Positions 1 to 9,330 of a DNA stretch of 64,000 bases are shown one piece after another. The notes beneath the pieces were generated by a model. That model saw only the letters and a list, made by a program, of their open reading frames with translations, was not told where the DNA came from and did not search any database. Numbering within the stretch: position 1 is the first letter of the stretch; the number at the start of each line of letters is the position of its first letter. Both the position numbers and the translations under genes were made by a program. Source of the stretch: Chitinophaga caseinilytica (GTDB lineage Bacteria > Bacteroidota > Bacteroidia > Chitinophagales > Chitinophagaceae); the NCBI RefSeq assembly GCF_038396765.1, contig NZ_CP150096.1:4075001-4139000 (forward strand). The letters run 5' to 3'.

Positions 1-1109
1 CGCATCTGTCGGATACTACGCGCCGGCAAGTCGTGGGCGAAGCCAAATTCGTCCGCGCCTGGGTGCACTTCAACCTCGCCAATCTGTTCGGGCCGGTGCC
101 GCTGGTACTGACTACAGACGTCACGAAAACGCGCTACCTTTCCCGGGCAGGCATGCCGCAGGTGTATGCCCAGCTGGAAGCCGACCTGAAAGATGCCTGG
201 AACCTCCTGCAGCCCGACTACCATTTCAGCGGGGGCGCCCGCATCCGCCCCAACCGCGACGCGGCCGCGGCCCTGCTCGCCAGGGTGTACCTCTACCAGG
301 GCCGGTGGGCCGAAGCGGAAGCCGAGGCCGGCAAAGTGATCGGCAACGCAGCTTATGTGCTGGAACCGCTGACTAAAACCTTCCGTGAAACCAGCCGGGA
401 AACCCTCTGGTCGCTCAAGCGGAACGTAGCCGGGCAGAATATCGATTACCTGATGGATGCCTTTAATTTTTCCCCTAAATACCGCTTCAGCATCATGCCG
501 CCCGATGCGCACATGTTATGGTACGACAAGGATATGTTTGAAATGATCAGTGCGGAACTGGGGATGCTCGTTCCCATGTTTCAGCTGTCGCCCGAGCTGA
601 CGGGCGCATTCGAGCCCGACGACCGGCGCAAGACGGTCTGGATGGACTCGATCCCCCGGCCGGAAGCCGCTCCCTATAACGGGAAGACTACCTATTTCTC
701 GGCGAAATACAATTCCACATTTACGTTGGTGGAACCGGCAGACCTCGGCCAATGCATGATCCGCCTGGCGGAAGTTTACCTGATCCGTGCAGAAGCCCGT
801 GCGCAGCAGGGTACCAACCTTTCCGGCGCCGCCGCCGACCTGGACGCCATCCGCGAACGGGCGGGGCTGGAGCACACCACTGCTTCCTCCAAACCGGCGC
901 TGCTGGATGCCATCCTCCGGGAAAGAAGAGTAGAGCTGTTTGCCGAATGGGGCCACCGCTGGTTCGATCTCAAGCGTGCCGGGAAAGCGGCAGATATGGC
1001 AGCCCTGTACCCGGACAAACAGCCCTGGTCGGATAGCAAATTGCTGCTGCCCATTCCCGCCGCAGAACTGGAGACCGCGCCGTCGCTATACCAGAACCCC
1101 GGCTACTGA
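1..1109 (+). CDS. SusD/RagB-family glycan-binding outer-membrane lipoprotein (partial, 5' end outside window)
   Basis: C-terminal 368 residues of a SusD-type lipoprotein, which sits on the cell surface and holds glycan over its SusC channel. The frame is open from base 3 with no start, so the signal peptide and lipobox lie before the window. Family marks seen are GEAKFVRAWVHFNLANLFG near the beginning (a TPR helix), RLAEVYLIRAEARAQQG in the middle, and the C-terminal block RERRVELFAEWGHRWFDLKR followed by LLPIPAAEL. It stops at 1107-1109 and a GC-rich hairpin follows. The partner SusC is expected just upstream, outside the window. No hydrolase follows it, so the substrate cannot be inferred. 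Confidence 0.93.
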   Translation, partial: HLSDTTRRQVVGEAKFVRAWVHFNLANLFGPVPLVLTTDVTKTRYLSRAGMPQVYAQLEADLKDAWNLLQPDYHFSGGARIRPNRDAAAALLARVYLYQGRWAEAEAEAGKVIGNAAYVLEPLTKTFRETSRETLWSLKRNVAGQNIDYLMDAFNFSPKYRFSIMPPDAHMLWYDKDMFEMISAELGMLVPMFQLSPELTGAFEPDDRRKTVWMDSIPRPEAAPYNGKTTYFSAKYNSTFTLVEPADLGQCMIRLAEVYLIRAEARAQQGTNLSGAAADLDAIRERAGLEHTTASSKPALLDAILRERRVELFAEWGHRWFDLKRAGKAADMAALYPDKQPWSDSKLLLPIPAAELETAPSLYQNPGY

Positions 1110-1144
1110 CACTGCCGCCATTCACTCACCGATACACATCAGAA

Positions 1145-1168
1145 CCCCGGGGCCTGCGGGCCCCGGGG
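1145..1168 (+). terminator. GC-rich hairpin after SusD
   Basis: A perfect 10-bp stem (CCCCGGGGCC, loop TGCG, GGCCCCGGGG) lies in the 77-base gap after the SusD stop. It is followed only by AATTTAAAA, so it is a weak intrinsic terminator or an mRNA-end stabiliser. Confidence 0.5.
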
Positions 1169-1186
1169 AATTTAAAACGATCGCTT

Positions 1187-1957
1187 ATGACCGGTTTTTT
1201 CAAGTACGTTTTCAGTGAAGCCGTGCTCACGCTGCTGCGGTATTATTTCGTGGCAGGACTGGCTTTCCTCATTTGCTACAGGTTCCTGTCCATCAGATTA
1301 TCCAACAACAAAATCCAGGAGCGGAAGGCTTCCCGGAAAGATTTTTTGCGCGAAGTGATGCATTCTTCCATATCAAGCTTCCTGCTGGCGGCAACGGCTA
1401 TTTTCGCGTTTTCGGAATGGGTGCGGCCGTATACGATGATCTACATGGACATTCAGGCGTACCCGGCCTGGTGGGTGCCTGTCAGCGTGGGTTTGGCGCT
1501 CATCGTTCATGACACTTATTTCTACTGGATGCACCGCATCCTCCACCATAGGAAACTGTTCCGCTTAACCCACCTGGTCCATCATCAGTCCACGAATCCA
1601 TCGCCGTGGACGGCCTATTCGTTCCACGTTCTGGAAGCCGCTGCGGAAGGGGCTGTGGTGATTGTGCTCGTGTTTACGATGCCGATGCATCCCCTCTCCG
1701 TGGCGCTTTTCGCGCTGTCGTCGCTCGTGATCAACGTTTACGGGCATCTGGGTTACGAGATCATGCCGAAGCAATTCCGGCATTCGCTGTTGTTTGAAGT
1801 GCTGAATACGTCCACCTACCACAACCTGCACCACTCGAAGTTCAAGGGGAATTACGGGCTGTACTTCCGGGTGTGGGACCGTCTTTGCGGCACGGAGCAC
1901 CCGGATTATGTAAAGATGTACGACCGCATCCAGGAGCGGCGTTTCGGAGCAAAATAG
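1187..1957 (+). CDS. Sterol desaturase / fatty acid hydroxylase superfamily protein
   Basis: A 256-residue membrane-bound di-iron oxygenase of the sterol desaturase (fatty acid hydroxylase) superfamily, which hydroxylates or desaturates lipids in the membrane. The eight-histidine signature is present: HRILHH at 116-121, HLVHH at 129-133 and HNLHH at 212-216, with a further H187. Hydrophobic segments near 12-34, 62-78, 98-112 and 152-185 fit the usual fold. It is the only oxygenase of this type here and shares no operon with a recognised lipid gene, so the substrate (fatty acid, carotenoid or terpenoid) is open. The start ATG at 1187 follows the SusD hairpin by 18 bases. Confidence 0.88.
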   Translation: MTGFFKYVFSEAVLTLLRYYFVAGLAFLICYRFLSIRLSNNKIQERKASRKDFLREVMHSSISSFLLAATAIFAFSEWVRPYTMIYMDIQAYPAWWVPVSVGLALIVHDTYFYWMHRILHHRKLFRLTHLVHHQSTNPSPWTAYSFHVLEAAAEGAVVIVLVFTMPMHPLSVALFALSSLVINVYGHLGYEIMPKQFRHSLLFEVLNTSTYHNLHHSKFKGNYGLYFRVWDRLCGTEHPDYVKMYDRIQERRFGAK

Positions 1958-1987
1958 CGGATGATTTGAGTGGTAGATAAAAAGCAG

Positions 1988-2019
1988 GGCGGTTTCCGGA
2001 AGGAGGCCGCCTTTTTTTT
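1988..2019 (+). terminator. Intrinsic terminator of the hydroxylase gene
   Basis: GGCGG ... CCGCC stem with a purine-rich interior, followed directly by eight T residues (2012-2019). It lies 30 bases past the hydroxylase stop. Confidence 0.7.
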
Positions 2020-2042
2020 GTGGTTTGGGTTTCGGTTGAAGC

Positions 2043-2070
2043 AGGAAGCCCCGCGGCTGCGGGGCTTCCT
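2043..2070. terminator. 12-bp perfect hairpin between convergent genes
   Basis: AGGAAGCCCCGC, loop GGCT, GCGGGGCTTCCT. It stands between the hydroxylase (plus) and the large dehydrogenase (minus, ends 2147). Neither side has a clear T-tract, so it may be a terminator for the minus-strand gene or an mRNA-end structure. Confidence 0.45.
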
Positions 2071-2146
2071 GTATGAGGCACGCGTATTGTTCAGATGGTT
2101 TTCCTTTGTTGGACACGAAGCACCTGCAGTTTCTCATATTGACACA

Positions 2147-5100
2147 TCACTCATCAGTTTTCGCGCTGGACAGGAAACTTACCAGGTCGCGGATTTCCTT
2201 TTTCGACAGCACGGTTTTCATATCGGGCATGCTGGACGGAGAATAGGTTTTTTTGACGATGTTCGCCGCTGCGATGAGCTGTTCCGGTTCGGAACCGATC
2301 TTCACTTTCAGGCCGGTCTTGCTTTCTCCCTGCAAAATCCCGGAAATCTTTTTCCCGTCTTTCAATTCCAGTATCACCATGCCGAAACCCGGTGCCAGCC
2401 GCGCGCTGGGGTTGATGAGGGCTTCGAGGATCTGTTGGCGGCTGAGCCTTCCGCCAACACCGTTCAGCCGCGGACCGGCATTGCCGCCTCGGTCGTCGTA
2501 CGAATGGCATTTCATGCATTGGGCGTTTTCGTTGCGGAAGAAAATACGTTGTCCGCGGTGGGGATCGCCGCCTTCGAGACTGCCGGCATAAAGTGCCATC
2601 AGCTCATCCGGCGCGCGTTTGGCGCTGATGGATTTATAGCGTTCGGCCAGGTCTTTGGTGCCGCTGCTGTCGATGGCTTCTCCGAGTTCAAGCACCACCG
2701 CTGGTGGAAGGGAACCTGCGGCCATCTGGTCGAGGAGTTTACGGAGCGGCGCGGAAGAATGTTCGGACTGCAATTTGCCCAGGGCGAGGATGGCAGCTTG
2801 TTTTTCTTCCAGCGTTCTGGTGGCGATCACGTCGGCCAGCAGTGCCGACATAGTAGCCTGGGGGATTTTCATCCGGTCGAGCAGATCGAGGCCGGCAACG
2901 CGCACATTCTTTTCCTTGTCGGTCAAAGCGGCGCGGAGCGCGGTTTCCAGTTCGGGCGCCTGCAAGGTAACAAGAGCGTGTAGCGCCGCTATGCGCACTT
3001 CCGGCACACCGTCGGTTTTAACGGCGGTGAGCAGGGCAGGGGCGCCCGCAGCGATGTTCAGTTTCTCCAACGCCAATGCAGCACTGGTTTTTACACCGGT
3101 GTCTTTATCCTTTAAAAGCTGGATCAGTGTTTGGGTGGAAGCGGCCATCACTTTTTTACCGTCGCGCTGCTGCGGGCCTTTCGGCCAGCCGTCTACCCGG
3201 TCGAGCACGGACGGGTTGGGCCATACGCCCAGCGCCGCCACTGCTTCAGCCCGCATGGCGGCAGGCTTGGAAACGTTCGTCGCATACGCGATAAGCGTCT
3301 GCATGAGCGAATCGCTGCCGGATTGCAGGCAGGCGTTGATGGCGCGGCGGATGAGGGGTTCGTTATTGAAAGCCGTTGTTCCGAGCAGCGCGCCCAGCGC
3401 AGGCATCGCCGGGCGGATACTATTATCGTCGTTGATGGCACGGGCAGCCTCTGTCACTACGAATTCATCCGTGTCTTGCAGGAACCGCGCGATATCAGGG
3501 CTTTTCATCCTGCGGAGCGCAACCACGGCCGCAATGCGCAAAGCGCGGGACGGGTTTGTGGCGAGCGCCGCCACCGGCGCGGGATTCCCAATGCGCGCAA
3601 GCGCCAGGGCGCCGGCGTGCCGGAGATAAACGTCTTGTTCGTTGTTCGCTTCCAGCATGGCAATAATATCGGGGATGGCGGGCGCAAATTCCATACGGCC
3701 CAACGCTTCCGACGCAAAGAACCGTACGCGGCCGGAGGTGTCTTTCAACAATGGTACGATGGAAGGTGCTGCGGATTTTAACCGGATATCCCCCAGCCAT
3801 TTGGCCCCAAGCGCCCGGATTTCGGGATCACGATCAAGGAGGGCGTGTACCAGCGCCGCAGCATCGTCCGGGTTTTTGCGGCCCAGCTGGCTGAGGCCCT
3901 GGATGGCATGCACACGGGCCAACTGATGGGAGGTTTGCTGCAGGGCCGCTTCCAGGACTTTTTTCCCCGCTTTACCGCGACCAACCAGCTCGAATTGCGC
4001 TTTCAACCGCACGCGGTAATCTGCATGTTGTAAATACTTGCCCAATTCTTCGGTTTTCTTATCGGCGAAGCTGGCGGCCAGGAGGGCTTTCACTTCTTTC
4101 CTGGCGGCAGCCTCCGCCGCGCCTGTACGATCGAGTTTCCAGATGCGGCCATAGTTGTGGGTATCCCATCCATCGATCCAATCAGCCACATACAACGCCC
4201 CGTCTGGCCCGAAGTCGAGACCGGTGGCCAGTATGCCGCCGAGTACCTTTTTCTGGTCGCCCAGTTCAAACCCCGCGCCCGAAGGCTTCAGCCTGAAACT
4301 ATGGATACCGGAGCCGGAGGGGTTGCCCACGAACTCCGCGATGAAGAAGGTATTATTGTATTCCGGGCCCAGCGCCGTTCCCGGGTTGTACACCATGCCG
4401 GTGGGGCCGCTCACGAAATTGGCCACCGGCGGAACGATATATGCGGCCTGGCCGTCCCAGCGGGGGAGGTACATTTTTTCCTCCATCCAGACTTTATAGG
4501 AATTATTCTGCGGATCACGGTACTTGCCGTATTGCCAGTTGCTCCGCCAGCCGGCGTCTGCGCCATTCACGACATACACCAGGCGCTCTTTTTCGCCGGG
4601 ATGGTCGCCGTCGTTGTCTTCGCTGATGAGGTTGCCGTATTCGTCGAACACGAATTCATGCGTATTCCGCAAACCGTGGGCGAAAATCTCGAAGTCGGTA
4701 CCGTCGGGGTTCGAGCGGGCGATGACGCCGCAATTCGGGAATTCCCATTTCTTCCCGGTTTTATCCGTTCCGTTGAATCCGATATCGCCGATCTGCCAGT
4801 AAATCCTTCCATCGGGCCCCATTTCCACGCCAGACATGCCGTGGCCGCTGAACCCGATGTGCACGGCGTATCCGTGTGATAACGACGTTTTTTCGTCCGC
4901 GATCCCGTCACCGTTTTTGTCGCGCAGTTTCCAGAGGTCGGGCGCAACGGCTACGTAGAGGTCTTTGCCGTCTACGAGCACGCCGCCGGCCACGTCGGTC
5001 ACTTCGTCGTGGAAATCATCGACCACGAGCTGCGACCGGTCTGCCCGACCGTCGCCATCCGTATCATCGAGCCGGTACACCAGCTCGGTTTCGATGGCCA

Positions 5101-5551
5101 GGTCGCGCCAGTCGTGCGAGCTGTCGCCATTCAGATCGGCGAGCCATTTGTTGCGGTGGCTGTTTTCGGGAGAAAGCTCTTCATGCAGGAATTTCCGGCG
5201 GTCTTCGACGGTGGCCAGGCTGATGGAAGGGATTTCCCATTCCCGGTGCCCGCGGATGTCGAACTCGGAATTCTTTTGCCGGTTGGTGGTAGTGTAGTAA
5301 ATACTGCCGTTGTCGTCGATATCGATGGCGATGGGAGACACCACCAGCGAATCGATCCCCCAGAGCTGCATCGTCAAACCTTCCGCCAGTACCGGTTTTA
5401 CCTCGGCTTCAATGGCGGTGGCGATTTTCGCGGTTTGGGCGGAATCCATTTTTTTGATCCGCAGATCGGTGACAGGTTGTCCGCAACCGGCCAGCAGTGC
5501 GGAAAAGACAAGGGCGCAGACAGGAGCCTGGCGCATAACGGGTTGTTTCAT
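2147..5551 (-). CDS. PVC-type membrane-bound dehydrogenase with HEAT repeats and C-terminal cytochrome c domain
   Basis: A 1134-residue predicted lipoprotein (lipobox LLAGC, C23). Order of parts: a beta-propeller dehydrogenase region (about 55-480) rich in DTDGDGRAD-type acidic loops; HEAT-like helical repeats (about 490-960); and a c-type cytochrome domain with CMKCH at 1011-1015 and the block NAGPRLNGVGGRLSRQQILEAL, typical of the Planctomycete/Verrucomicrobia 'heme-binding' family. The family is thought to oxidise sugars or other small molecules outside the inner membrane and pass electrons to the haem; no substrate is known for this member. It is transcribed alone. A related protein with a copper domain in place of the haem is encoded at 20578. 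Confidence 0.85.
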   Translation of the reverse strand: MKQPVMRQAPVCALVFSALLAGCGQPVTDLRIKKMDSAQTAKIATAIEAEVKPVLAEGLTMQLWGIDSLVVSPIAIDIDDNGSIYYTTTNRQKNSEFDIRGHREWEIPSISLATVEDRRKFLHEELSPENSHRNKWLADLNGDSSHDWRDLAIETELVYRLDDTDGDGRADRSQLVVDDFHDEVTDVAGGVLVDGKDLYVAVAPDLWKLRDKNGDGIADEKTSLSHGYAVHIGFSGHGMSGVEMGPDGRIYWQIGDIGFNGTDKTGKKWEFPNCGVIARSNPDGTDFEIFAHGLRNTHEFVFDEYGNLISEDNDGDHPGEKERLVYVVNGADAGWRSNWQYGKYRDPQNNSYKVWMEEKMYLPRWDGQAAYIVPPVANFVSGPTGMVYNPGTALGPEYNNTFFIAEFVGNPSGSGIHSFRLKPSGAGFELGDQKKVLGGILATGLDFGPDGALYVADWIDGWDTHNYGRIWKLDRTGAAEAAARKEVKALLAASFADKKTEELGKYLQHADYRVRLKAQFELVGRGKAGKKVLEAALQQTSHQLARVHAIQGLSQLGRKNPDDAAALVHALLDRDPEIRALGAKWLGDIRLKSAAPSIVPLLKDTSGRVRFFASEALGRMEFAPAIPDIIAMLEANNEQDVYLRHAGALALARIGNPAPVAALATNPSRALRIAAVVALRRMKSPDIARFLQDTDEFVVTEAARAINDDNSIRPAMPALGALLGTTAFNNEPLIRRAINACLQSGSDSLMQTLIAYATNVSKPAAMRAEAVAALGVWPNPSVLDRVDGWPKGPQQRDGKKVMAASTQTLIQLLKDKDTGVKTSAALALEKLNIAAGAPALLTAVKTDGVPEVRIAALHALVTLQAPELETALRAALTDKEKNVRVAGLDLLDRMKIPQATMSALLADVIATRTLEEKQAAILALGKLQSEHSSAPLRKLLDQMAAGSLPPAVVLELGEAIDSSGTKDLAERYKSISAKRAPDELMALYAGSLEGGDPHRGQRIFFRNENAQCMKCHSYDDRGGNAGPRLNGVGGRLSRQQILEALINPSARLAPGFGMVILELKDGKKISGILQGESKTGLKVKIGSEPEQLIAAANIVKKTYSPSSMPDMKTVLSKKEIRDLVSFLSSAKTDE

Positions 5552-5648
5552 GCTAGCTAACTTGACGTGGAAAATAATGGCCCGGATTTCCGGACGGTCC
5601 CGTTAAAATAGTAAAAATGACAATTATTCGCAACGCCGCTCATCCCAA

Positions 5649-6791
5649 TTACAATCCCAGTTTCGCACGGATGTCTGCCGGCAAGCCGTTTTTATGCAGC
5701 ATAACGTAGATGGATTTGAGCCGGATGTATGGCTGGCTCATGTACATGAACCCGTTGATGCAGCTCTTTTCGCCCCAGGAGTTCTTGACCTTGAAATACA
5801 CTTTTCCATGCTGGTCTTTGACCTTGCCCACGATATGCATGTTGTGATCGTCTACCGTCCGGAGATTTTCGAATTCTTCCTGCCGGTATTGCTGGCTGAT
5901 GTCCGCCATTTCGGGCTGCACTTTCCATGCCACGGTTTCCGCGTTTTTCGGATCGGCCGCCACCATGGCTACGCCGTATTGCGGGGAGAATCCCGGCTCT
6001 ATGGCGTCTGTGTCGAGCGCGAGGGTGAAACCACTGTCCAGCGCGTAGTTGATGACTGCCATGTATTCGTCCAGCGGGAGGTTGTAAAATTCCCCGTTCA
6101 GGTGATTGGCGGGGATTTCGAGAATAAAAGGCTTGTAGAACGGGTGATGGATGAACGAAGTGATATTGACGTAATCCCGCGGCTGGATGCCGTGATGTGC
6201 CATGAAGCTGGACGGGGAGTATTTCGTGCCTTTGTAGTCGAATGTTTCCGGCGCTTTTCCCATATATTTTTCGAGAATGGCCGGCAGGCCTAGTTTCCAG
6301 GCTGCGGTGCGCTTCTTGCCGGGGTCGGCCCAGATCTGCATACTGTCCAGCAGTTCCGGGTACATTTTTGAATGGTCGAAGACCGAATCGCCCACATTTT
6401 TGCCCAGGTAAGCACTTTCAGGCATCATACCCAAAACGGGCATGCTGAAAAGCGGATCGTGATTGCTGCCGCCTTCCGTGAACCGGGATGTGCCCTGGCG
6501 GAGGATGAAGTTCTGGCCCTTGAGCAGGTAGGCGTTTTGAACGAAGTACATTTCTGAAAGGTCGACGCTATCGCCGGTCAGGCGGAGGATTTCCGATTCG
6601 AGAAACGATGAGGTGGAGAAGCACCAGCAAGTGCCGGAGCGGCCCTGGTCTTCGACGGGCATGGCGGGCAATGTGAAAATTTCCGTAAACCGGTACTCGC
6701 TTGGCGGCGGTGGTGGCGGTTCGTGGTTACTGTCGCAGGCGCTGAGGAACGCAGCGGCGAGGATCAGGAAAGAATGGCGGTAGAATGGCAT
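5649..6791 (-). CDS. C1 (papain/bleomycin-hydrolase-like) cysteine peptidase lipoprotein
   Basis: A 380-residue cysteine peptidase of the C1 family, closest in layout to bleomycin hydrolase/aminopeptidase C. The catalytic set is visible: Q49 and C55 in EDQGRSGTCWCFS, H319 in NMHIVGK, and N337 in VKNSWGE. Most relatives are cytosolic, but this one begins with a lipoprotein signal (FLSAC, C19) and a proline-rich linker (PPPPPP, 25-30), so it should be anchored in the envelope. The flotillin gene upstream ends in its own terminator, so this gene is probably transcribed separately. Activity as an aminopeptidase rather than an endopeptidase is an inference from the family. Confidence 0.87.
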   Translation of the reverse strand: MPFYRHSFLILAAAFLSACDSNHEPPPPPPSEYRFTEIFTLPAMPVEDQGRSGTCWCFSTSSFLESEILRLTGDSVDLSEMYFVQNAYLLKGQNFILRQGTSRFTEGGSNHDPLFSMPVLGMMPESAYLGKNVGDSVFDHSKMYPELLDSMQIWADPGKKRTAAWKLGLPAILEKYMGKAPETFDYKGTKYSPSSFMAHHGIQPRDYVNITSFIHHPFYKPFILEIPANHLNGEFYNLPLDEYMAVINYALDSGFTLALDTDAIEPGFSPQYGVAMVAADPKNAETVAWKVQPEMADISQQYRQEEFENLRTVDDHNMHIVGKVKDQHGKVYFKVKNSWGEKSCINGFMYMSQPYIRLKSIYVMLHKNGLPADIRAKLGL

Positions 6792-6809
6792 GACGGTGAA
6801 TTTATCGTG

Positions 6810-6839
6810 AAAAAAGAAGCCATCCCGTGGGATGGCTTC
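6810..6839 (-). terminator. Terminator of the NfeD-flotillin operon
   Basis: GAAGCCATCCC / GGGATGGCTTC, an 11-bp stem with a 2-base loop, at 6816-6839. Read on the minus strand it is followed by six T residues (6810-6815), ten bases after the flotillin stop. Confidence 0.8.
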
Positions 6840-6848
6840 CTGGAAATT

Positions 6849-8399
6849 TTATTCGGTGGTAGCGGGTAGTTCGGTATCTCCGTTCTTGTGTTTCCCGAGA
6901 TAGGAGGGGAGGTCCATACCGGCCATGTTGAACATGTCCTGCAACGGCGGAACGGCTTTATAGAGGCCGCTGATGAACCCGGCGGTCGACGATTGCCCGT
7001 TTTGCCCGTTGGCGCCATCCCAAACGGTGATTTTATCGATCTTGATATTTTTGATGGCTTCGGTTTGCAGTTTCACCAGTTCCGGCAGTTTGTCGGCGAT
7101 CAGCAGCAGCACGGCATCTTTGGAGTTGTTGCCGGCGGCCTGCACGATGCGGTCGAGACCTTCCGCCTGTTTGGTGAGGATTTCATACATACCTTTCGCT
7201 TCGGCTTCCATTTTGGCGTAGATGGCGTCTGCTTCGCCTTTGGCTTTTTCGCGGATTTTCTCTGCTTCGGCCTGTGCTTCGATGATGGCTTTCTGTTTCT
7301 GGATTTCGGCGGTTACGACGATGTTGGCGTTTTGCGAAGCGCGCTCGCGGTCGGCACGGGCGTCTTCCGCTCTTCTTTCGGCCACATACGCTTCTTCGAG
7401 GGCTTTGGCGGACTGGATTTTTTCCGCGGCCACGGCGCGTTTGGCGGCTTCGGCTTCTTTTTCGCGGCGTTCCGCTTCCGACTGCGCGATCATCACGCGG
7501 GCGGTGTTTTCACCTTCCACGGCGCGGGCGTTGGCTTCGGAGGCGCGGATACGCGTGTCTCTTTCCGCTTCTGCTTTACCGATAGATTCGTCGCGGTTGG
7601 CGGCGGCGATGAGAACGGCCTTGTCCTTATTGGCGGTAGCGATCTGGGAGTCGCGGTCGCGCTGGGTTTCGGCGATGCTGACGTCGCGGTTTTTCAGCGT
7701 TTGCTGGATGGTGATATCCTTTTCTCGGTCGGCTTCGGCTTTACCGGTTTCACCCAGTTTTTCCTGTTCCGCCACGCTTTTCTTGGCTTCGTTGATGGCC
7801 TTGGCGGCGGCTTCCTTGCCGAGTGCTTCGATGTAGCCGGATTCGTCTTTGATATCGGTCACGTTCACGTTGATCAGCTTCATCCCGATCTTCTTGATCT
7901 CGGCTTCCACGTTGCTGGCCACGTTGGCGAGGAATTTATCGCGGTTGTTGTTGATCTCTTCGATGTCCATGGTAGCCACCACGAGGCGGAGCTGGCCGAA
8001 GATGATGTCTTTGGCGAGGTCGTGGATGGCGGCGCGCTGCAGGCCGAGGAGCCTTTCAGCGGCGTTGGTCATGGTACCGGGCTCGGTGGAAATGGCCACG
8101 GTGAAGCGGGACGGCACGTCTACCCGGATGTTCTGGCGGCTGAGGGCGTTGGTGAGGTTTACTTCGATGGAAATGGGCGTCAGTTCCATGAACGCATAAT
8201 CCTGGATCACGGGCCAGATGAAGGCGGCGCCGCCGTGGATGCACCTGGCGCTGTGGGAGCCGTCCGGGCCTTTGCCTACTTTACCGTATACGACGAGTAT
8301 CTGGTCTGACGGGCATCGTTTGTAGCGTTTGAAAAGGGCATAGAGGAGGGTGAACACAAAAACGACCGCTACGAGTACGGCAATCAGAATGTAATCCAT
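6849..8399 (-). CDS. Flotillin family protein (SPFH/band 7 domain)
   Basis: A 516-residue flotillin-like scaffold protein, which organises membrane microdomains. It has one N-terminal membrane segment (about 4-22), an SPFH domain (about 30-210), and a long alanine/glutamate-rich coiled coil (about 215-430) made of runs such as EAERDTRIRASEA and AEAEKIREKAKGEADAIYAK. The C-terminal part contains the conserved flotillin stretch around ITVWDGANG. It lies 4 bases downstream of an NfeD-like gene. That order matches the yuaF-yuaG (nfeD1b-floT) pair of Bacillus subtilis, and supports a joint role at the inner membrane. Confidence 0.93.
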   Translation of the reverse strand: MDYILIAVLVAVVFVFTLLYALFKRYKRCPSDQILVVYGKVGKGPDGSHSARCIHGGAAFIWPVIQDYAFMELTPISIEVNLTNALSRQNIRVDVPSRFTVAISTEPGTMTNAAERLLGLQRAAIHDLAKDIIFGQLRLVVATMDIEEINNNRDKFLANVASNVEAEIKKIGMKLINVNVTDIKDESGYIEALGKEAAAKAINEAKKSVAEQEKLGETGKAEADREKDITIQQTLKNRDVSIAETQRDRDSQIATANKDKAVLIAAANRDESIGKAEAERDTRIRASEANARAVEGENTARVMIAQSEAERREKEAEAAKRAVAAEKIQSAKALEEAYVAERRAEDARADRERASQNANIVVTAEIQKQKAIIEAQAEAEKIREKAKGEADAIYAKMEAEAKGMYEILTKQAEGLDRIVQAAGNNSKDAVLLLIADKLPELVKLQTEAIKNIKIDKITVWDGANGQNGQSSTAGFISGLYKAVPPLQDMFNMAGMDLPSYLGKHKNGDTELPATTE

Positions 8400-8403
8400 G
8401 TTA

Positions 8404-9000
8404 CTATCGGGTTTGTTTGGTGACGATTAATACCTGGTTGTCGAGAACGGAGCGGACGGTCACGAAAGCGCCGGTGCCAATGGGCTCGGCTTCGTCTGTC
8501 ATGGCGTCGAGCTCGCGCCAGGCGCCCTGGACCTGGAGAGTTACTTTTCCAGTGCCGGTACGGGCGGGAGGGATGGTAAGATATACGGAAGCGGTGGCAT
8601 GCAGGGCATTGTGCATCCTGAGCGTACCGTCGTAAGCGAGTTTGCCGGTGTAATAGAACATGGCGGCCATGATCAGCATCATGCCCAGGCCCGCCACAGA
8701 TGCGGTAATGACCGTTACCGCGGGCGACAGCCCGTTGTGGATGCAAGCCAGGCCCACCCATCCGAAGATGGTGAAAAAGCCGAACATGTTGCGGATGGTG
8801 AAAAACTGGAACCCGATCCCGTCGTCCGCATCCAGCATGTCGCTCACATCACCCGTTGCACCGTCATGATCCCCGCCGAGCAGGCTCAGCACGTTCTGCA
8901 CAAGGAACAGCAGTGAAAACAGGATGGCCACAGACCAAAAGATCTTTTCGAAAACGGGAAGCGGACCAAACCAGTCCATGATGGTTAGCATACTTGTCAT
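8404..9000 (-). CDS. NfeD-like inner-membrane protein (YuaF type)
   Basis: A 198-residue membrane protein with three hydrophobic segments (about 14-37, 66-85 and 90-113) and a C-terminal beta-rich OB-fold-like domain (about 130-198) with the pattern TGKVTLQVQGAWRELDA and GAFVTVRSVLDNQVLIV. This is the layout of short NfeD proteins, partners of flotillins. The ATG at 9000 was chosen because the open frame upstream is not protein-like; a second ATG at 8991 is possible. It is the first gene of a two-gene operon with the flotillin, with a 4-base gap. Confidence 0.85.
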   Translation of the reverse strand: MTSMLTIMDWFGPLPVFEKIFWSVAILFSLLFLVQNVLSLLGGDHDGATGDVSDMLDADDGIGFQFFTIRNMFGFFTIFGWVGLACIHNGLSPAVTVITASVAGLGMMLIMAAMFYYTGKLAYDGTLRMHNALHATASVYLTIPPARTGTGKVTLQVQGAWRELDAMTDEAEPIGTGAFVTVRSVLDNQVLIVTKQTR

Positions 9001-9100
9001 GGCTTCGGGATAAATTGTTTCAGGGGAAGATAATGAAAATCCACAGATTCCGGAAGCGAAAAGGCACAAATATTGATTGGTGACAGGTAAACTCGGGCTT

Positions 9101-9286
9101 ATGAACCTCAAACGGACTTTCGGGACGCTGCTGACGGTGCTGGGCATCGTAGGCATCCTTTACACGGGCTACGGTTTTATCCGTCAAAATGCCAACTGGC
9201 GCGAAATACTGGTTGCCGGTGTGATCGGTGTGGTATTTTTCACCGCGGGCATAGGGCTGGTGCGCAACACGCGCGACGGGTCCTGA
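9101..9286 (+). CDS. Small two-helix membrane protein of unknown function
   Basis: A 61-residue protein with two hydrophobic helices (about 7-24 and 35-52) joined by a short polar loop, RQNANWRE. Nothing in it points to a function. I chose the ATG at 9101; TTG/GTG codons upstream would add 7-8 residues. It diverges from the NfeD-flotillin operon and could be co-transcribed with the unknown protein at 9331. Confidence 0.6.
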   Translation: MNLKRTFGTLLTVLGIVGILYTGYGFIRQNANWREILVAGVIGVVFFTAGIGLVRNTRDGS

Positions 9287-9330
9287 CCCCGCCATTTCCC
9301 CATCCCCGCAAAAATCCCTAATTTCCGGGC

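Noticed and set aside
6888..8309. A 473-codon open frame on the plus strand
   Set aside because: It is the reverse complement of the flotillin coiled coil; the Gly/Phe-rich protein is an effect of Ala/Glu codons.
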